This document shows, in pieces, positions 1-13,300 of a stretch of 64,000 bases of DNA. The DNA is taken from the NCBI GenBank assembly GCA_963995525.1, contig OZ023208.1, positions 24,509,684 through 24,573,683 of the forward strand, in the 5' to 3' direction. Position 1 is the first letter of the stretch; every line of letters begins with the position of its first letter. Origin of the DNA: Escarpia spicata. Its lineage: Eukaryota; Annelida; Polychaeta; Sabellida; Siboglinidae. Below the pieces are notes generated by a model. That model made no database searches, had not been told where the DNA came from, and worked only from the letters and a program-made list of their open reading frames with translations. The position numbers were made by a program, and so were the translations under genes.

Positions 1-142
1 TCTTTATTGTTAATCAATCTTTGTAAAAATCTGCAGTTGGTTAAGTTTCTATAAACTTTTTAATAAAAACGTGGACCTTTAAAAGTTTTGTTGATATCAG
101 CATAATGTAGTAGATATGCTATCTGGTGACTTGTTTGTTCTG

Positions 143-234
143 TTATATACGCTACTATATATGCTACTATATAAGCTACTAGATATGCTACTATATATGC
201 TACTATATATGCTACTATATATGATACTCATGAC
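143..234. repeat. 12-bp minisatellite (TATATGCTACTA)
   Basis: About seven imperfect copies. The rest of 1-880 is AT-rich with no supported gene. Confidence 0.75.
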
Positions 235-879
235 ATCTCAAAATACACTTGGTGGAAGCCTCACATAAAAAGTATCTACTGATTAGGGCATCAATGTAGT
301 TTCTGTTCTTGTTTGAAAGATGTTAATCTGGTGACAGTTATCATAGATAACACTAATAATAAACCTTTAACACTTAGATTCTCAGAAACCTCAGCTCAGA
401 GGCATAGCAAAAGGAATTGTTAAGCATGATAAATTTGTTTGTCCTTTGAAAGAACACCCACTATCCTCTTTAAAGTACTCATTTTAACCACAGCACTTAA
501 AAGAACAGTCGGTACTTTATATAGTCAACTCATCAAACTTTAGAATCAGTTTTCAAACCAGATGTTTTTAATGGAATTTGTAGTTTTCCTCCATTGTTGA
601 TCCGCTTCTCAAAATCCACCATATAACAGACAGTAAAGTACTCTCTGGTTACAGTTCAACAAACATGATTTAAATTCGTTTGTATTCTGACGTGTGTGTT
701 GATTGAAACCCCAAGTGTGTCTGCGAATTATAATTTGACTCATAGTGAGACTTATGAGTGTTTACATGTAGATATAACAATAGTAGATTGATTAATACCC
801 TAATTTTGAACCATTGTAAGTGTATCTCCTCCCAGTTGCCAAGGTCCACTTTGCCTCTTCCTATGTTAATTTACTTCCT

Positions 880-1222
880 TGGACTATTAGATATATGTCC
901 TGTCTATAACCTGACCACTGCGTTGACCGTTTGTCTTTGTGTCCTGTCTATAGCCAGACCACTACGTTGACCATCTGTCTGTGTGTCCTGTCTATAACCT
1001 GACCAGTGTGTTGACCATGTGTCTGTATATCCAGGTACAAACGCGGGATGTGCTCACTGCTTTGACAGTCTGTCTGTATGTTCTGTCTATAACCAGTGTT
1101 TGGACCATCTGTCTGTGTCTTGTCTATAAGCTGTCCCGTCTGTCTGTGTGACTGTCTGTAAACAGTCCCATCTATCTGCGTGTCGTGTCTATGCCCTGTT
1201 GACTGTCTGTCTGTGTGTGCAG
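880..1222. repeat. Degenerate intronic array abutting the NRBP1 exon a acceptor
   Basis: Variants of GTCTGTCTGTGTGTCCTGTC and CTATAACCTGACCA recur up to the acceptor. One unit (about 1030-1068) contains a CCAG followed by sequence coding VQTRDV, like the exon start VQQRDV. Confidence 0.7.
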
Positions 1223-1345
1223 GTGCAGCAGCGAGATGTTCCAGGCATCGACAGTGCCTTCCTGGCGATGGACACTGAGGAAGGAGTTGAGGTTGTCTGG
1301 AACGAGGTCTGCATCTCAGAGAAGAAGTCAACCAAGGCTCAGGTG
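1223..1345 (+). CDS. NRBP1: NRBP1 exon a (first visible)
   Basis: Codes visible residues 1-41, including AMDTEEGVEVVWNEV at the start of the pseudokinase domain. Acceptor TGTGTGCAG before 1223; consensus donor GTAAGT at 1346. Using that donor adds a valine after KAQ. The preceding intron is a repeat array (see 880-1222). Confidence 0.9.
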
Positions 1346-4300
1346 GTAAGTGAGCAGGTCTTGGGGCCTCCACACAACCCAGGGTGTGGTATGGTATAGG
1401 ATGGTTCCTCGTCCCTGGTTACTTGCGACCTGTTCTGTCGTCCTTGACAAGTTGTCTCCATGGACCATGATCCACTACCATTCCATCCCTTTATCCTGGC
1501 ACTGTTTTACATCACTATGTCTGCATAACATCTTATGTTGGTAGTCCTCTTCTCCTTTTGCTACTGTCTTCTGTTTACCACACTCTCTCTTCGTCTGTCT
1601 AACCTCACTCATTCTCTGCCTGTGCCCTGCCCATCTCAGTCTGCTGCCGACTACCTTCATTTTCAGGTGTTTCGGCATTCCTACTAGGCAGGTGCAGCTA
1701 TAGAATTTTTATAGAATTTGATGATTTCATCCAGTGCATTTAGACCCTGGAGTGCGACATCTTGCACTTGTATCATTTCCAACAATGTTTACTTCGCACA
1801 AGGCCTCACATACACCTTCATTCTAACAATGGCTCCCGGTACTGGTCGTTCACCTGAGTGCGGGAAATAAGTTTGTAATTCTGAGGTATGAATTGTGCGT
1901 GTTGTTGTTCAATGAATGGTGAATTATGACAGATGCGTGAACCAATCAGTCCCCCCAGTGGATCCACGTCTTGTGTCTGGCACCAAACTTGTCCCCTAAC
2001 CCGGCCACGTCTGTCCGCCAGATATTCCAGCACTAAAAGCCCCCCCCCCCCCTACACATATGTCACTTGCCAAGGGGTTGTCTCCACACCACATGAAACT
2101 CAATATGATTGTACGGTCGCGTAACCGATCGGGGCAGATCGCATTTCAAAGGAACTTTTTTGTTTTATTCACTGTCTGTTGGTGACGGTGGAAAATACCC
2201 ATTGGTTCTGGTTGGCGAATTACATAGCGGGTGTTTCAGTCTTTGTTTTCTAGACCGATGGTTCTGTGTGCAACGGGCGGGGTTGTCTGGCTTAGTTTTT
2301 TTGTGTTTCGTTGTTCAGTTGTACAGTCATTCCGCACTCATGAACCTAGTCTGTCTGGCCCCAAACAGGCTGGCTGGTGAACTCCCTGAATCCAAGTAGG
2401 AGATGAGTTTCTTGTAATTGTATAATTCCCCATTGGGTGCTGGGGAGTTCTTCAGTACAAGCTACTCAACAACATACATTGTATATGTCCCAGGGGACTC
2501 CACGCTCTACTTCTAATTCCCTTTGTGACAGGCAATGTTTACTGTTTAGTTCCAATCCCTGTCCATTGCTCCCTGGAGACTAACGTATGTGGCCTTTGGG
2601 TTATTATGTTGGTTACACAAGCAAACACAACAACCAACCAGCAAATAAATCATATTTTCTGGCAGTGCAAGTTTTTTATTTGTTATATGTTTGCAGATTA
2701 TTATTATGAAGAAATATTTGTAAAGTGCACTTTCATGTGTTGCAGTTATTGCATACTGTTGTTCTAAAAGTAATTAGATACATTTGATGCACTTGCACAT
2801 TACAGGGTCCGTACGGGGCATTGAAATCCTTGAAAACCTTGAATTACACCTAGCCCAATTCATGGCCTTGATATCCTTGAATTCTGGCTTGCAGTCTAGA
2901 AAAGCCTTGATTACTCCCTGCCTCTGGCCTTTGTGCACTGATAGCCAGTGCATTCACTACTGATCTCAGCCTGAGACCCAGGTTGCCATATCTGCTTATT
3001 TTGCATAATCTATGGCATTGTTGACCAGTTGTAGGATGCGGTCAGTGGTCTAAAGCCAATGAATTCTTGGCTAAATAGCCTTGAATTTTCCTTTCATTAG
3101 CCTTGACATAGCCTTATATTTGGTGTCTGTCATTGTGTATGGACCCTGACATTATAAAAGTAACTAACCTATATAAATGGTTGTTTGGAGAAAGTCCCCG
3201 ACCTTGAAATCAACTCTATCTGGTTCTATCCAGCTTCCTGTCTCACCCCTGGTATTGGGGTTAAGTTTATGTCCCTTACAAGTAACACCTGTGCTGGGGG
3301 GTAAACAACATCTATCATCGTAGCATCTTGGGCAGTTTTTATTTATTTCAATAGACTAATAGCCCCCATATCTACTGGTAGACCAGCATGACAGTGGTGT
3401 TTCCCAAGAGACTGAAGGTCACAGACAATATTACCACAATAAAGTTGTTTACGATAACAACACTAAGCATTGGCTTTCATCCTTTGACGTCATTCAGTGT
3501 TTTTGACAACCGTAGCCTAAGGTCTTCCATATCCATCATGTTTGACAAAGGGGATAAAACACAGATGTTGTTCGTCCACCGTCAAACACAAGTTACACAA
3601 ACATTGTTGTTCTCACTTTCTGCCAGTCCTAAGGCTATGAGTGTCCTTTGGCGTCAGTTCCATGGTCTGTTGCAACAATCTCCCTAGCCCTGTCTGTTTC
3701 CCAGCACTGTCTCTTCACCCCATCCCACACCAGCCTTGTCTGTTTCCCCACTCTGTCCCTGTTCTTGACTAGATTGACTATGACTAGTAATGTTTGTACA
3801 GTGTATGACTGTATAATATATGCATCAAACTTTAGTTATACTGTTTTGTTATTGTTTTATATTGTTTCCTTGTAAAAAAAAACACCTTGTATAACATTTA
3901 AAATAAGAGCAGTTTAAAAAAAAAAAAAATTCTGTGCAGACAGAGCATTGCTTTTTAGTAACTGATAGTGTAGACGATTTGGCTGTATCCTGAGGTTCAT
4001 TTGGAATTACCTGTCAAGATTGTGCTTCATCATTTGATTAAATTGTTTCCATTGGCTATATATAACATAGAAAAGTGACACGTTGTTGTATAAAAAAATA
4101 CCAACTGTATTACCGATAGTCTAGTAGATTACTTTTTCAGCATTTTATCGTGATGTACGTACTCAGGAAAAATCTCATCTTGAGCTGACAGGTTTAGAAG
4201 AAATTGGCCTGGAAATATGGTGAACAATTATGAATATGTCTTAGGGGGAGGGGTTACGTAGAATGTTAGATGGGTTTATGGAGGATGATATATGGGTTTG

Positions 4301-7300
4301 TGGGGGGTGTTGTATGTGTTCATAGAAAGTGTTGGGAGAGTTCATGGATTGTATTGGAGGGTTCATGGAAGGTGTTGGAGGGTTCATGGGGTGTGTTGCA
4401 GGGTTCAGAGAGTGTGTTGTAGGGTACATGGAGTGTGTTGGAGGGTTCATGGAGTGTGTTGGACGTTTCATGGGGTATGTTGGAGGGCTCATAGAGTGTG
4501 TTGGAGGGTTCATGGAGTGTGTTGTAGGGTACATGGAGTGTGTTGGGGGGTTCATGAAGTGTGTTGGAGGTATCATGGGGTATGTTGGAGGGCTCGTAGA
4601 GTGTGTTGGAGGGTTCATGGGGTGTGTATGTTTGCAGGAGAAGCTGAAGCAGGTGTTTGACAACCTCATCCAACTCGACCATGCCAACCTCGTCAAGTTC
4701 CACAAGTACTGGACAGACACGAAGGGCGACAAACGCAGGGTGAGTTGACACTTGACAGCTCCTGGAAAACCCTGATTGACTTTTCATGGACCAATGTTAG
4801 AGTCACCTCTCTGGTGCAAATTCAATATCTGGTGACAGGCCGTGGCTGTCACTCAGTGACAGTTTATTCAGACATAACTGTAGATGATGTTGTATAACTT
4901 CCTTATCTGAATTAAACAGTATGCATGACAGATTTGGGGTAGGGTGATGCATCTCATATGTAACCCCATAGGGGTTGACCCACATTCTTGAAACCCTTAA
5001 TGCACTTCTTGACTTACTTAACTCCTATTCCAAATATGTAGATTTAAGATAACTAATGACATTGTTTTACTTCCTTGCTTGATAATGTTCTCCAGTATGT
5101 GCGGCCTGGCAGCCTCTAGGATGCCTCTTGATTTAGCGTACAAAAGTATGTTGAATGTATTCAAATAATAGTAATAATAAATCTCTATTTTATTCGGTGT
5201 TTGCCTTTAATTAATAAATATTACATGTCATGCATGGCAAGTTGTTGTTCAAATATGTAACTTAATATAAAAAATGCTTTATATTCAATACATTTTTGTG
5301 TCATTTGTATTATACAGTATACAGTGCACACAATTGTTTTTGTGGCTTATAATAATAATAATAAATCTTTTATATGCCTTACATACATTCAATCATAACA
5401 TATAAATATTGTGTTACAAACCAAATCTAAAGAATGTGTAAAATAAATGTATAATAAAATAATTCCCTACCATAAATTATATGTACTTAACATTTTAAAG
5501 TGCATACATTGTACATGGTATATGTAATAAAATAGTAATAAATATATTTACAAATGCTCTCGTCAACATATTATAAAAAGGCAACTCTAAATAAAAACAC
5601 AGCAAAGATTAGGTGTGAGATTCAGGAATAAGTTATTCTGCTTTGGTTCCCTTGGAGTGCTAGTCCAGTACTAAATCTGTAAAGGCAAGAGCTTATCTCT
5701 AGAGATGATCACTTTGATAGAGTTGCTAAAACTGGATTATGTCCAAATTGTACATGTAAGTGGAAAAAATACCAAGGCAAAGTAGAGTGGGTCAGGGCCA
5801 GGCGGTGTGGTAGAACAGGCTGCATCTACATGTGTGAAGTAAGCAGGGCAAATTAGGAAATACAAAAAACTGTTTGCCCAGAGCGTGAATACCATGTGAT
5901 GTTTACTTTGACAATAAACAGGACATTCCTGTGCATGTTTCTATTAGTACCTCGGTACCTACAGTTTAGATCAAATAAACCAATTTTATAGTCATACTTG
6001 TGGACCTTGGAACTGACACTGTCCTTCAGTGATACATTTTGCCTTTTTTCTTCCAGACTTTGTTACAGCCAGGGATGGGGTGAATCAGCTCGCTTTCAGT
6101 CTAATTAATTTATAAAATAAGTGTAAGATTGATTTTGTCTAAGACCAAGCTGAGTTAGTTAATCATTTTATGTAAATAACTGATAACGAGCCTTGAATTT
6201 GATGACAACCATGCAGCCATTGGGCACAGTACCCTAAGAACTGTCACAGTTGGCCTACCTTGGAGAGTAAACAAAGGTTCACAGTCGTTCCTTATAAAAG
6301 TACCCCCAAAATCTATAAAACTCATGGTCAGTTCACCTTGACATAAAGTGTTATCAAATTCAAGGTGTGTCTATAATAACACTATAAGCTGTAGATGGTT
6401 TCCAGTAAACGTTTGATGGCATTGGAGTAATGTCATCAGTTAGTGTTCTGTGTCGACTGATTGTTGTCTGTTTATTCTGCAGGTGATTTTCATCACGGAA
6501 TATATGTCATCTGGATCATTGAAACAGTTCCTCAAAAAGACGAAAAAGAACAACAAAACATTGAAGGTGGGTTCTGTCAATGTTTCTTTCTTTTCCCTGT
6601 CAAAGTTATTTCTAAATAACATATTTTTATCCTACTAGAGCCTCTGAGCAGAATTTGTAACTAGGACATATGTGGCCATTACAAATGTATATTTATAATG
6701 GCCACTTATCTTGAGTTACAAATCTGCTCAGAGATGCTAGCTAGATGAATATTTAATACTACTTTTGCTATTATGACTGCATGCCATAGCTGCACACATA
6801 TAAGATGTACTACAAACACCTTAATATGATAATAATATTTTAATTAGTTCTTTGTGTTCAAGTGTTTTATCGTGCACGATGGTAACAAATAAATATTGAT
6901 TTTGCTCCCACCAGTTAGAGAGCAGTGTGAGTGTTTTGGGGAATTAGGATGCACTGGCATATGATCCCATAGGGGGCTGTGGTAGTTCCCTCCAGGAATT
7001 CTTCCAGACAAATGTTTCAGTTGGGATTGAACGTCCGGGAAGTGTCCGTGCCAATGTGCATTGCAGAAAATGAGATAACGGATCAGAATGTCGAAATCCA
7101 ATATCGGATTAGATTACTTTTGTTTTGGGAGGGGGGGTTAGAGGCAGTTTCGCCTGGCATCCGACATCGATTTTACGCTTTGGACCGATACGTTAATATA
7201 TTGATATGATATCAGTAGTTAGAAACTTTTGCCTGAGAGGGAGCGGGGGGTGGGGGCTGAGGCCAGGTGAAAGTCATTTTGTCTGATGTCGGACATCTAA

Positions 7301-10300
7301 GTTGTGAGACGATTGTTAAAGCCTGGAGGGTCATCTCCACATCATCACTTGTGAGCCGGTCCGCAATTTGTTGTGAGATAACAACTGATTGTAGTCGAGA
7401 TTGGCAGAGTGAGAGATGGGAGTGAGAGATGGTATCAGTACGAAGTCATGAGACAAGATAGTTGAAGGTCGGAGAAGGAATGCGACAGTGTTTTATTGCC
7501 ATGTTGTGTTAAATACTGCAGGTTTACAGGTGTTGGTAACACAGGTGTTGGTAACACAGGTGTTGGTAACACAGGTGTTGGTAACACAGGTGTCGTTGCT
7601 GACACATTGCTGGAATGCTGTGTCGTCTGTTGTGTTATAAACACGGACACATTATAAACACAGACACACCAGCCGGATGAAAATATTCTGTCTACTTCGT
7701 CATCATCGATGCTGTCATTGGAAATCGATCAATTTCATGTGAGATATTTGACACGGTCCCGATGACACAATTCCTCAGAGTGTTTGGAGACTGACAATTC
7801 GCCAGACTTAACAGCTCAGTGCATGACAGTGTCTGCTAGTGTAAATGACACTGGTGATACAGACGACAAGTGACGCTAATGTCACTTGACAGTGATGACA
7901 CGTGATGACTGTAGTGTTTATCACTTAGTGTGATGTCTATGATGGACAAGAACTGCATAAGTTATTAGCAGCAGCTTGCTCATTGGCTCGCGAACTGAAG
8001 TAGCTCCTTGAATCATGACGGTTTGACATAAAAAGCTGACATAAAAAGTCACGTAATAAAATATATTATGTTAGATTTATGTTGTAATTTATACTGCAGC
8101 TATAGTGTGAGTAATTAATCCTGTATATGTGAGATGATGCCAGAGCGAGACGACACAAGTTTGCGACAAGCTCACTCTATAAGGTGGAAGAGACATACAC
8201 TCTGTATGTAGATAGTGAGTCATCTGTTTGTCACAAGGAGCAGACAAAGTGTTTCGTTTGTGTTGTAATCGCTGGAATCACGCAGAGTGAAGTACAGTGG
8301 CACCTCACTATTAAGGTCACCCTTGGAACTGGGCTAAAGTGACCTGAATAGAGAGGTTGTCGTATTAGCAGGACTGATTTCCTATTGTTTACTGTATATG
8401 GATCAAATTTGGGACTATCTTAGGGTGACCTTAACTGTGATGTGGCTGTAGTGTGGAATCACCGTATTACCAAGGAGACCGTAAAGTGAGGTTCGAATGT
8501 AGTGTAGACTCTACTTCATGGTGAAATACATTTGTGGCATGATTTCAATGGGCCATTATAATCACATACATCCCCAGTGTTCATATATTTAGATATAATA
8601 TACATAATAAACGTAATGAATAAATAGAAGTATAAAAGTGTGTGTGTGTGAGTGCGCGTGTGTGCGCGTGTGTGTGTGTGTATGTGTGTGTGTGCTTGTC
8701 TGTGTGTGTGCATGCCTGTGTTGGTGTAACTTAACAATGACTGGTCACTTGGCAAACTTTGCCAGAGATTTAAGATTACATAACGTGATCCTTGACTCAC
8801 ATTCAGGCTGCAGCTATGGGGTTATTTGCAGTCCACTTGACTAGTCCATAAACCATTGATAAAAGGAGTGTGGTCACATGAAGTGCACACCTAATTACAC
8901 ATTTTATTCTCACTAAGAGGTCAAGGGTGTTATTGTGACTGAACAGACTGAAAATTATTAGTGGTTATTTTCGTATATTCATTACAAAGAACTCCCCAAA
9001 TAAATTGTGTAACAAGTTATTTGATTACATCAAACATTCAGAGAAACCGTGAACTTAATACCTGGTTCACTCTGGCAGGTGACATATTAAACCTGATCTG
9101 TTAACATTTTGCTATCACACGTTACAAAATGATTACAAACTGTTTGTGTAATGTTGTGTAATATCGTGTGTTTCAGGCATGGAAGCGATGGTGTACACAG
9201 ATTCTATCTGCATTAAGGTTTGTTATCAGTTATTACAACGTCACCATTGAACTAATGGCACCATTGAACTAATGGCACCATTGAACTAATGGCACCATTG
9301 AACTAATGGCAACATTGAACTAATGGCAACATTGAACTAATGGCACCATTGAACTAATGGCACCATTGAACTAATGGCACCATTGAACTAATGGCAACAT
9401 TGAACTAATGGCACCATTGAACTAATGGCACCATTGAACTAATGGCACCATTGAACTAATGGCACCATTGAACTAATGGCACCATTGAACTAATGGCACC
9501 ATTGTGGTGGATTTGTTAAAGAGTGTAAATGACACAAGAAAGAAAGACAAGCAGCTGTGTTGTATATGATCAATGGCCACCGTCATCGCTTCAAAACAGA
9601 CATGCAGACAGTGACTTTTAATAGACTGTTTACTTCGCACTTTCTGCAATATTCAGCAAGACCAATTTGTCTTTTAGGTTTGTTTTCCAAGATTATGCAG
9701 TCAAACTGTATACATCTAGAAGGTTATATTCTGAATAAAGAGATTCATTAAAACTATGTTAAAAATTTATCTTAATTATATATAAAATTGTTTAGTACAT
9801 TTTTTCACTTTAAATTTACATAAAAAATTCTTTAAAAATAGAAATGTGTTCACTTAGAATTAACCGACATTGATTGGTTGTAGTTATCTGCATTCCTGCG
9901 AGCCTCCAATCATCCATGGCAATCTCACGACAGACACGATATTCATCCAACATAACGGACTCATCAAGATAGGCTCAGGTTGGTTTAGTACTTATATTAT
10001 CCACTCAGTGCGGTGACGTGTAAGGGTGTTTGTGGTATTAACCCCTCTGTCCTTTACAGAGTTGTGTTCAGGTGCTTAGTCAGAGATCCATCTGCCCATC
10101 TTCTAGACTGGCAGAGGTAACTGGCCAAGACAGGTGATTACAACTGATTAGACTGGTGGAATTTAGAGGGGGCCAGCAGGCCACTATATTAACTAATAGT
10201 TCCAAGTCTAGGGGCCCACATTAATGACTATAATTGGCATAACTGGTAGTGAAACAAATCAAATTGATCAGTATTAATTACATAAATGACTCAAAGACAC

Positions 10301-13300
10301 CAGTTTGTCATTAAAAAAACTAGACTGGCCAATAATGGCTGTGATTGATGTGACTAGCTTCCTCGGAAGCTGTCCATGCTCTAAAAGACACACTTTTGTC
10401 TAATTGAATATTATTTCTGGCTAAGGGACTGGTTGTGTTCAGACAGCCTCATCTCCGAGACCCGCAGATTTCCAGACTAGGGATTTGTTAGCTACTTCAT
10501 CATCGCAGATAAAGACAACATTTTCTGACAATGGAGGGGGGGCTGTATAGTGTATGGTTCCTGGCTGGTGATGTGATCGTGTCATGAGATATTCACGATT
10601 ATGTATAGTAAATAAATAGTGAAGTTTCATTTGAATCTGTTAAGGAACTTATCCAGCAGTCCAGGTTTTTCAAACAATTAATATAATTTATTTGTGGGTC
10701 ATTTTGCAAAACCATTAAATACATGTCAGTACTATATAATCAACATAATAATAATAATAAGGTAATTTCTATTGCGCCTGTCTCTTTGGAAACCAAGCTC
10801 AGAGGCGTGTCAAGACAAAGGAGTTGGTTAATATTAAAATCGATAAGCAGTATTCAAGATGTCAATAGATGTGTACAATACGTAGTTGATTTTGATTACT
10901 TGGTTTTGTAGTGACATAATGGCATTTATATTTGATAAATGATTGGTAACACTAAATATAGAAATGAAATGTAATAACTATATTTTCATGGTCAACACAA
11001 TTGTGGGCTATGGTTTGCTTTTAACACATTTGTAGTTAAGATGTGCTTTTAACATATTTGTTAGCCAATGTTTATATCCGACACATTCTGTGTTTGTCTG
11101 TGAACAGACGGCCTTGAAGTGGGAAGCAATGATTGATATTCCAGCCAAGGCTAATCTGCTATTGACCTCCTCTGACCATTGTCAGGAATATATTTTTACT
11201 GATGACATTCATCAGACTGACACATATATTGGATCATGTGATCAAAACACCTGCAGCCGGTCTGAGAGGTGACACAAATGGAGGAATAGAGACAAAGTAG
11301 GCAGGTCTTGTGAAGTGGGAGTGCGCTGAACCGTGACGCCAGTCCAGCTTTTTGTTTTGTCATTCTTCACATTCTATTCACTGTATCAATCTGGCTGAGA
11401 CGTTAAGCTGTTCTCTAAATATTATTCACAACAACTACAGTAATAAGTTTATTTTGATTTGTAGCCACACTGGCAGACTAAGACACATAAATACATGTAA
11501 AAAATATGTAAACTATTAAATGCAATAAAATAAGAGACAGATAGATGTTCAAAATAAAATAATTTATAACTAATCGTTAAATAAAGAGCTTTAAATAGCA
11601 AAATAATAAATTAAATTAAATGTCATAGGCTCAATTTAAAAACAGTCAGTACATGTTAGTATTGAATTCAAGATATCTGGTTAACTTTGGATTAATTCTA
11701 TGCACGGTGTCTTAGTGTCAGAGTTGTATGATACAAGCGCTGAGACTGTATGGTGTCTCTTGAGTAAATTTTGTATTCGAAAATGTTGTATTCTTGTCTC
11801 AGTGGCTCCCGATGCAATCCACATGCATGTGAAGACATATCGACAGGAGGCACGAAACCTGCACTATGTTGCTCCGGAATACAGTGGTATGTGGGACTAC
11901 TTTAACTCAAAGTGTTAAGCAGGATTTTCAGTTACTACCAAAACTAAGCAATACTGTACACTTCTTTGGAAAAATTACATGTATAATTAAGAAATTATTC
12001 CCCGTTATCCACATTGTGTGAATTAAATGAAACTATCATTTGCTGTTTACACAATATTTGTGTGCCTTATAGAAGATGAACGGAATGACAGATCAGCCAT
12101 GTGTAACTAGCTGTTTGTTTATGTGGTGCGTTTTCCTGAAAATCACTGACAACATACAAGACTTATAGGATTATGCACATTAGTGTAACGGACATTTGGT
12201 GATTGGATTAAAGCATTCACAATCTGTCACTTGTTGTTGGTAATGCCAAAGTTACATTCGCAGCAAAACTTCATCTGCCGAAATCATATTATGTCTGAAA
12301 GCCAGGACAAAGTTGCCAGTAGTCTGTCTGATATCGCCTGTATGATAAGTAAGATAAAGCGACGTATTCGCACTGCGCATATTGCAATTATTTAGGCGTC
12401 ATCTATATCACTATGTGTTGTCACAGATGTGTTTTTTTCTTATCAATGTGTCATCCTATTACGATTACGTACCTGTTCAACACTTTCTGATAGTCCATTC
12501 TCTCAGACACTGAGCCCTCAATGACACAGTCATAGCTCATACTAAAGTTGTTGTCTAAACATGTGCGTTATGATTGAGAATTCTGATGACAAGTAACTGA
12601 CAGTATATTAATCTTTTTTATGCTGATTCAGTTATTTATACCATTTCTCTTTGTAAGAAACTAATAACATTGACAAAAAACAAGTGACAGAAGAAATACA
12701 ATCACTGGTTTTATGAGTAGAACATAAGTTCTTACCTTGAGTAGCAGACATGTTTGTACCTGCTGCTATGTGCGCTTGCTATTGTCAGGGATTGTGGTTA
12801 CGTGCCCTCTAGAAATAACAACATGCAAACATCCGTTGAACATTTTTACATTAGCTGTTCTTTTATACAAGTTTGCGTGAGATTCTGTTAAAACACCTGT
12901 CATACTTTAGGTGTACCTTGAAGTCGCTATAATATGGCTGTCATATTAAATATGACAAGCAATATATAAATTGTATGATGAAAGTAGTATTGTTTTGTGT
13001 TCATTCTTGTAAGATTCTGGATAATTAGTCAGGAGTGTCCTACTAGAATATTGTAAAGTAATCAGCGGATGACGGAAAAATGTGATAAATCTCTCTTTAT
13101 GGCACAGTTACACGAGTTGTCATCAACTGTCATCTGATTTTGGGTTGACATGTTGTCGCCCGACCAATCAGACGAGTCGTTCTTGTTTCAAGAAATGACA
13201 CATTTGATTATTTCGGTTATACACTTTCGCTCGACATTCGTACTGTTAATTGCTCGTAAAGATCTGCCTTACCTAAGGTGGAGAATGAAGCTTGTGCTGC

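Noticed and set aside
1..1222. Search for the missing N-terminal NRBP1 exon
   Set aside because: No frame resembling the acidic N-terminus with splice sites was found; it is probably outside the window.
4241..4787. Frames of up to 163 codons on both strands
   Set aside because: Artefacts of a 21-bp minisatellite; only 4638-4739 is real coding sequence (NRBP1 exon b).
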